This document shows, in pieces, positions 6,908 through 9,255 of a stretch of 9,255 nt of DNA (the stretch's first letter is position 1; the number at the start of each line of letters is the position of its first letter). This DNA is from Acidimicrobiia bacterium (GTDB lineage: Bacteria; Actinomycetota; Acidimicrobiia; IMCC26256): assembly GCA_023262065.1 (NCBI GenBank), contig JALRDW010000245.1, forward strand, positions 1 to 9,255, given 5' to 3'. The translations under genes and the position numbers were made by a program. The notes beneath the pieces were generated by a model, which searched no databases, was not told the DNA's origin, and saw only the letters and a list, made by a program, of their open reading frames with translations.

Positions 6908-6915
6908 GGGAGAGG
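6908..6915 (+). promoter_or_regulatory. Ribosome binding site of ftsZ
   Basis: The purine-rich GGGAGAGG ends 8 nt before the ATG at 6924 and 11 nt before the second ATG at 6927. The spacing favours 6924 and argues against the in-frame upward extension to GTG 6699. Confidence 0.7.
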
Positions 6916-6923
6916 CGATCCGC

Positions 6924-7994
6924 ATGATGGGTGCACCGCAGAACTACCTCGCCGTGATCAAAGTCGTCGGCGTCGGCGGAGGTGGCGGCAACGCGGTCAA
7001 CCGCATGGTCGACGCCGGGCTGAAGGGGGTCGAGTTCCTCGCCGTCAACACCGACGCGCAGGCGCTCCTGCTCAGTGATGCGGACCTGCGACTCGACCTC
7101 GGGCGCGAGCTCACCCGAGGGCTCGGCGCCGGTTCCGACCCCGAGGTGGGTCGCCAGGCCGCCGAGGACCACCGGGCGGAGATCGAGGAGGCGCTGCGCG
7201 GCGCGGACATGGTCTTCATCACGGCCGGCAAGGGCGGCGGGACCGGGACCGGGGCCGCCCCGGTGATCGCCGAGATCGCCAAGGAACTCGGTGCCCTCAC
7301 GATCGGAGTGGTCACCCGTCCCTTCGGGTTCGAGGGTCGGCGCCGCTCGGTGCAGGCCGAGCAGGGCATCCAACGACTCAAGGAGAAGGTGGACACGCTC
7401 ATCGTCATCCCGAACGACCGGCTGCTGCAGGTCTCGGACGAGCGCACCTCGATGGTCAACGCCTTCAAGATGGCCGACGAGGTGCTGCTGCAGGGTGTGC
7501 AGGGCATCACGGACCTCATCACCACGCCCGGCCTCATCAACACCGACTTCGCCGACGTGAAGATGATCATGACGAACGCGGGCTCCGCGCTCATGGGCAT
7601 CGGGTACTCCTCGGGCGAGGGCCGTGCGGTCAACGCGGCGCGCTCGGCCATCTCGAGCCCGCTCCTCGAGGCCAGCATCGAGGGCGCCCGCGGCATCCTG
7701 CTCACGATCTCGGGACCGTCCGACCTCGGGCTGTTCGAGGTGAACGAGGCGGCGCAGATCATCGCCGACGCCGCCCACCCGGACGCCAACATCATCTTCG
7801 GCACGGTCATCGACGACGCGCTCGGCGATGAGTGCCGGGTCACCGTCATCGCGGCGGGGTTCGACCGGTACGAGGGGGAGCGGGCCTCGGCGCCGCTCGG
7901 CCTGCGCTCCGAGGAGCCGGCCTACGGGGGTGCGGTCGACGACCTCGGCCTCGGCTCCGACGACGACTTCGACGTCCCCGAGTTCCTCCGCTGA
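6924..7994 (+). CDS. ftsZ: Cell division protein FtsZ
   Basis: Tubulin-like GTPase that polymerises at mid-cell into the Z-ring and recruits the divisome. ATG 6924 (immediately followed by a second ATG) gives 356 residues starting [16 protein letters not shown], the conserved start of actinobacterial Fts[14 protein letters not shown] (16-28) is the first nucleotide loop. The tubulin signature GGGTGTG is at 104-110, preceded by Lys103. NDRLL is at 164-168. The catalytic T7 loop NTDFADV has Asn206, Asp208 and Asp211. The globular core ends with VIAAGFD near 314. Only about 30 linker residues separate it from the acidic C-terminal peptide [11 protein letters not shown], the likely SepF-binding tail since no ftsA is present here. 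It is shorter than Mycobacterium (379) or Streptomyces (399) FtsZ. It has its own predicted promoter and ribosome binding site. Confidence 0.98.
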   Translation: MMGAPQNYLAVIKVVGVGGGGGNAVNRMVDAGLKGVEFLAVNTDAQALLLSDADLRLDLGRELTRGLGAGSDPEVGRQAAEDHRAEIEEALRGADMVFITAGKGGGTGTGAAPVIAEIAKELGALTIGVVTRPFGFEGRRRSVQAEQGIQRLKEKVDTLIVIPNDRLLQVSDERTSMVNAFKMADEVLLQGVQGITDLITTPGLINTDFADVKMIMTNAGSALMGIGYSSGEGRAVNAARSAISSPLLEASIEGARGILLTISGPSDLGLFEVNEAAQIIADAAHPDANIIFGTVIDDALGDECRVTVIAAGFDRYEGERASAPLGLRSEEPAYGGAVDDLGLGSDDDFDVPEFLR

Positions 7995-8028
7995 CCGCGG
8001 CGCGGTCGGGCCCGCCCGTCTCCGCCCC

Positions 8029-8751
8029 GTGCTGACGTCGATCGATCTGGGCTGTGCCCGGGTCTGGTGCACCGATCGTCGGGGCGGCGTGTCGCGGGCG
8101 CCCTACGACTCGCTCAACCTCGCGGTCCACGTCGGCGACGACCCGCTCGACGTGCGTCGGAACCTCGTCGCCCTCGCCGCGGCCTGCGAGGGCACGCCGT
8201 CCGACCCCGACGCCTGGGTGCTGGTGAACCACGTGCACGGCACCGACGTGCTGCGGCTCGACTCGCCGCCCGCGGGCCGGCCGGACGCCGACGGCGCGGC
8301 CTCCGACGTCGTCGGCCTGCCGCTCGTCGCGATCGGGGCGGACTGCGCGCCGATCGCGCTCGCCAACGACACCGCCTGCGCGGCGGTGCACTCCGGGTGG
8401 CGCGGCCTCGGGGCCGGCGTCGTGGCCGAGGGCGTCGCCGCGGTGCGGGCGCTCGGGTCCGGTCCGGTCCGGGCGCTCGTCGGGCCGTGCGTGAGCGCCG
8501 CCCACTACGAGTTCGGGGCCGACGATCTCGCCCGACTCGCCGCCGTCGTCGGGCCGGAGGTCGTGGGGGAGACCCGCGACGGGCACCCGGCGCTCGACCT
8601 GCGGGCGGGGATCCATCGGGCACTCGCGGACTGCGGGGTGGTCGAGGTGCTCGACGACGCCCGGTGCACCGTGGCCGACCCCACCCTGTTCTCGTTCCGG
8701 CGTGACGGCGTGACGGGTCGTCACGGCATGGTCGTCATGCGGATCCGATGA
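8029..8751 (+). CDS. pgeF: Peptidoglycan editing factor PgeF / multicopper polyphenol oxidase family (YfiH/YlmD)
   Basis: Cytoplasmic laccase-domain protein. Members have purine nucleoside phosphorylase activity in vitro, and the E. coli member prevents L-Ser being retained in place of L-Ala on UDP-MurNAc, an error of MurC. GTG 8029 is the only plausible start in the frame after the ftsZ stop; it gives 240 residues but lacks a clear ribosome binding site. Family motifs appear in order: RRGGVS...YDSLNLAVHVGD, NHVHGTDV (67-74; usually QVHG), GADCAPIA (103-110), AVHSGWRGLG (119-128), VGPCVSAAHYEFG, and a C-terminal FSFRRDGVTGRHG. The metal-site triad His70, Cys106 and His121 is intact. It starts 34 bp after ftsZ and overlaps yggS, the usual actinobacterial order. 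Confidence 0.93.
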   Translation: MLTSIDLGCARVWCTDRRGGVSRAPYDSLNLAVHVGDDPLDVRRNLVALAAACEGTPSDPDAWVLVNHVHGTDVLRLDSPPAGRPDADGAASDVVGLPLVAIGADCAPIALANDTACAAVHSGWRGLGAGVVAEGVAAVRALGSGPVRALVGPCVSAAHYEFGADDLARLAAVVGPEVVGETRDGHPALDLRAGIHRALADCGVVEVLDDARCTVADPTLFSFRRDGVTGRHGMVVMRIR

Positions 8752-9255
8752 CGCTGGTGGATGAGCGCCGGGCCGCCGAACTCGCGGCGAACCTCGAGGA
8801 GGTGCGGGCGCGGGTGGCGACGGCGGCGCGTGCCGCGGGGCGGGATCCGGCGGCGGTACGGCTCATCGGGGCGTCGAAGACCGTCCCGGCGGAGGAGCTC
8901 GCGGTCGTCGTGGGCCTCGGCCTCACCGACCTCGGGGAGAACCGGGCGCAGGAGCTCGTCGCGAAGGCGCCCGTGCTCGCGGCCCTCGATGCCTCGCCGA
9001 CCTGGCACTTCGTGGGGCAGCTCCAGCGGAACAAGGTCCCGGCGCTCGTCCCGCTCGTGACCTGCTGGCAGTCGGTCGATCGACTCCCCCTCGGCGAGGC
9101 CATCGCGAAGCGTGCCCCCGGAGCCCGGGTGCTGGTCGAGGTCAACCTCGGGGAGGAGCCCCAGAAGGGCGGCGCGCTCCCGGCCGATGCGCCGGCGCTC
9201 GTCGAGGCGCTCTCGGAGCGGGGACTCGACGTCGCCGGCCTCATGACCGTGGCCC
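8748..9255 (+). CDS. yggS: YggS/PROSC family PLP homeostasis protein, 3' partial
   Basis: Pyridoxal-5'-phosphate-binding protein of the alanine racemase N-terminal barrel fold, which buffers PLP and affects amino acid balance; not a known enzyme. ATG 8748 overlaps the pgeF stop as ATGA. The frame stays open to the window edge, giving 169 codons of a family usually near 220-240 residues, so the C-terminal part lies outside. The PLP lysine is Lys44 in LIGASKTVP. GENRAQEL, WHFVGQLQRNK, CWQSVD, VEVNLGEEPQKGG and GLMTVA follow in the family's usual order. In many Gram-positive dcw clusters yggS (ylmE) comes between pgeF and sepF, so sepF would be expected just downstream. Confidence 0.94.
   Translation, partial: MTLVDERRAAELAANLEEVRARVATAARAAGRDPAAVRLIGASKTVPAEELAVVVGLGLTDLGENRAQELVAKAPVLAALDASPTWHFVGQLQRNKVPALVPLVTCWQSVDRLPLGEAIAKRAPGARVLVEVNLGEEPQKGGALPADAPALVEALSERGLDVAGLMTVA

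Noticed and set aside
6699..6923. A 75-residue N-terminal extension of FtsZ
   Set aside because: The frame is open, but the sequence is Arg/Pro-rich and unlike FtsZ, it would span the predicted promoter, and the conserved start and ribosome binding site are at 6924.
6871..6927. An upstream open frame of 18 codons starting at GTG and ending in TGA that overlaps the ftsZ ATG
   Set aside because: The stop-start overlap is attractive, but no Shine-Dalgarno sequence lies at a workable distance before the GTG, since the GGAGG overlaps it. Chance is the likelier explanation without conservation data.
5394..8072. An 892-codon open frame on the minus strand
   Set aside because: It is antisense to murB, ftsQ and ftsZ, low in complexity (Arg, Gly, Asp, His) with no recognisable domain. 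Long antisense frames without stops are expected at this GC content; the same applies to the minus-strand frames at 2335-4194 and 3191-4897.
1..9255. CRISPR array, insertion sequence, tRNA or rRNA genes, attachment sites
   Set aside because: No regularly spaced long repeats, transposase-like frames, cloverleaf sequence or flanking terminal repeats were seen; nearly all the window is ordinary dcw coding sequence.

Overview
The window is a stretch of the division and cell wall (dcw) cluster of a very GC-rich bacterium. All nine genes are on the + strand: murD (5' end cut by the window edge), ftsW, murG, murC, murB, ftsQ, ftsZ, pgeF (yfiH/ylmD family) and yggS (3' end cut). Very strong G/C bias at third codon positions, frequent GTG starts, an actinobacterial-type FtsZ, no ftsA between ftsQ and ftsZ, and pgeF-yggS straight after ftsZ all point to Actinobacteria (Actinomycetota). 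Keeping murC and murB together inside the cluster, plus several lineage-like residue variants, suggests a deep branch such as Acidimicrobiia. That class assignment is inference, not demonstrated.

Layout. Positions 1-5802 hold peptidoglycan precursor synthesis and polymerisation: MurD adds D-Glu, FtsW polymerises glycan, MurG makes lipid II, MurC adds L-Ala and MurB makes UDP-MurNAc. Positions 5799-6677 hold ftsQ, a membrane divisome protein. A 246-bp non-coding region (6678-6923) separates ftsQ from ftsZ and carries the only convincing promoter plus a repeat-rich leader. ftsZ (6924-7994) is followed after 34 bp by pgeF (8029-8751), and yggS (from 8748) runs off the end.

How it works together. 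From murD to ftsQ every gene overlaps the next: four GTGA junctions and one 14-bp overlap. This implies one transcript with translational coupling. ftsZ stands apart with its own promoter-like sequence and a leader of about 170 nt, so FtsZ dose could be set separately from the wall enzymes. PgeF corrects mis-charged MurC products in E. coli, which fits its place beside the mur genes.

No mobile element, CRISPR array, tRNA, rRNA or phage gene was found. No wholly new system is evident. The points most worth a second look are the ftsZ leader (C-rich TCCAC repeats, tandem palindromes, direct repeats), the Thr/Pro/Ser-rich insert in FtsQ, and departures from conserved motifs in FtsW and MurC.
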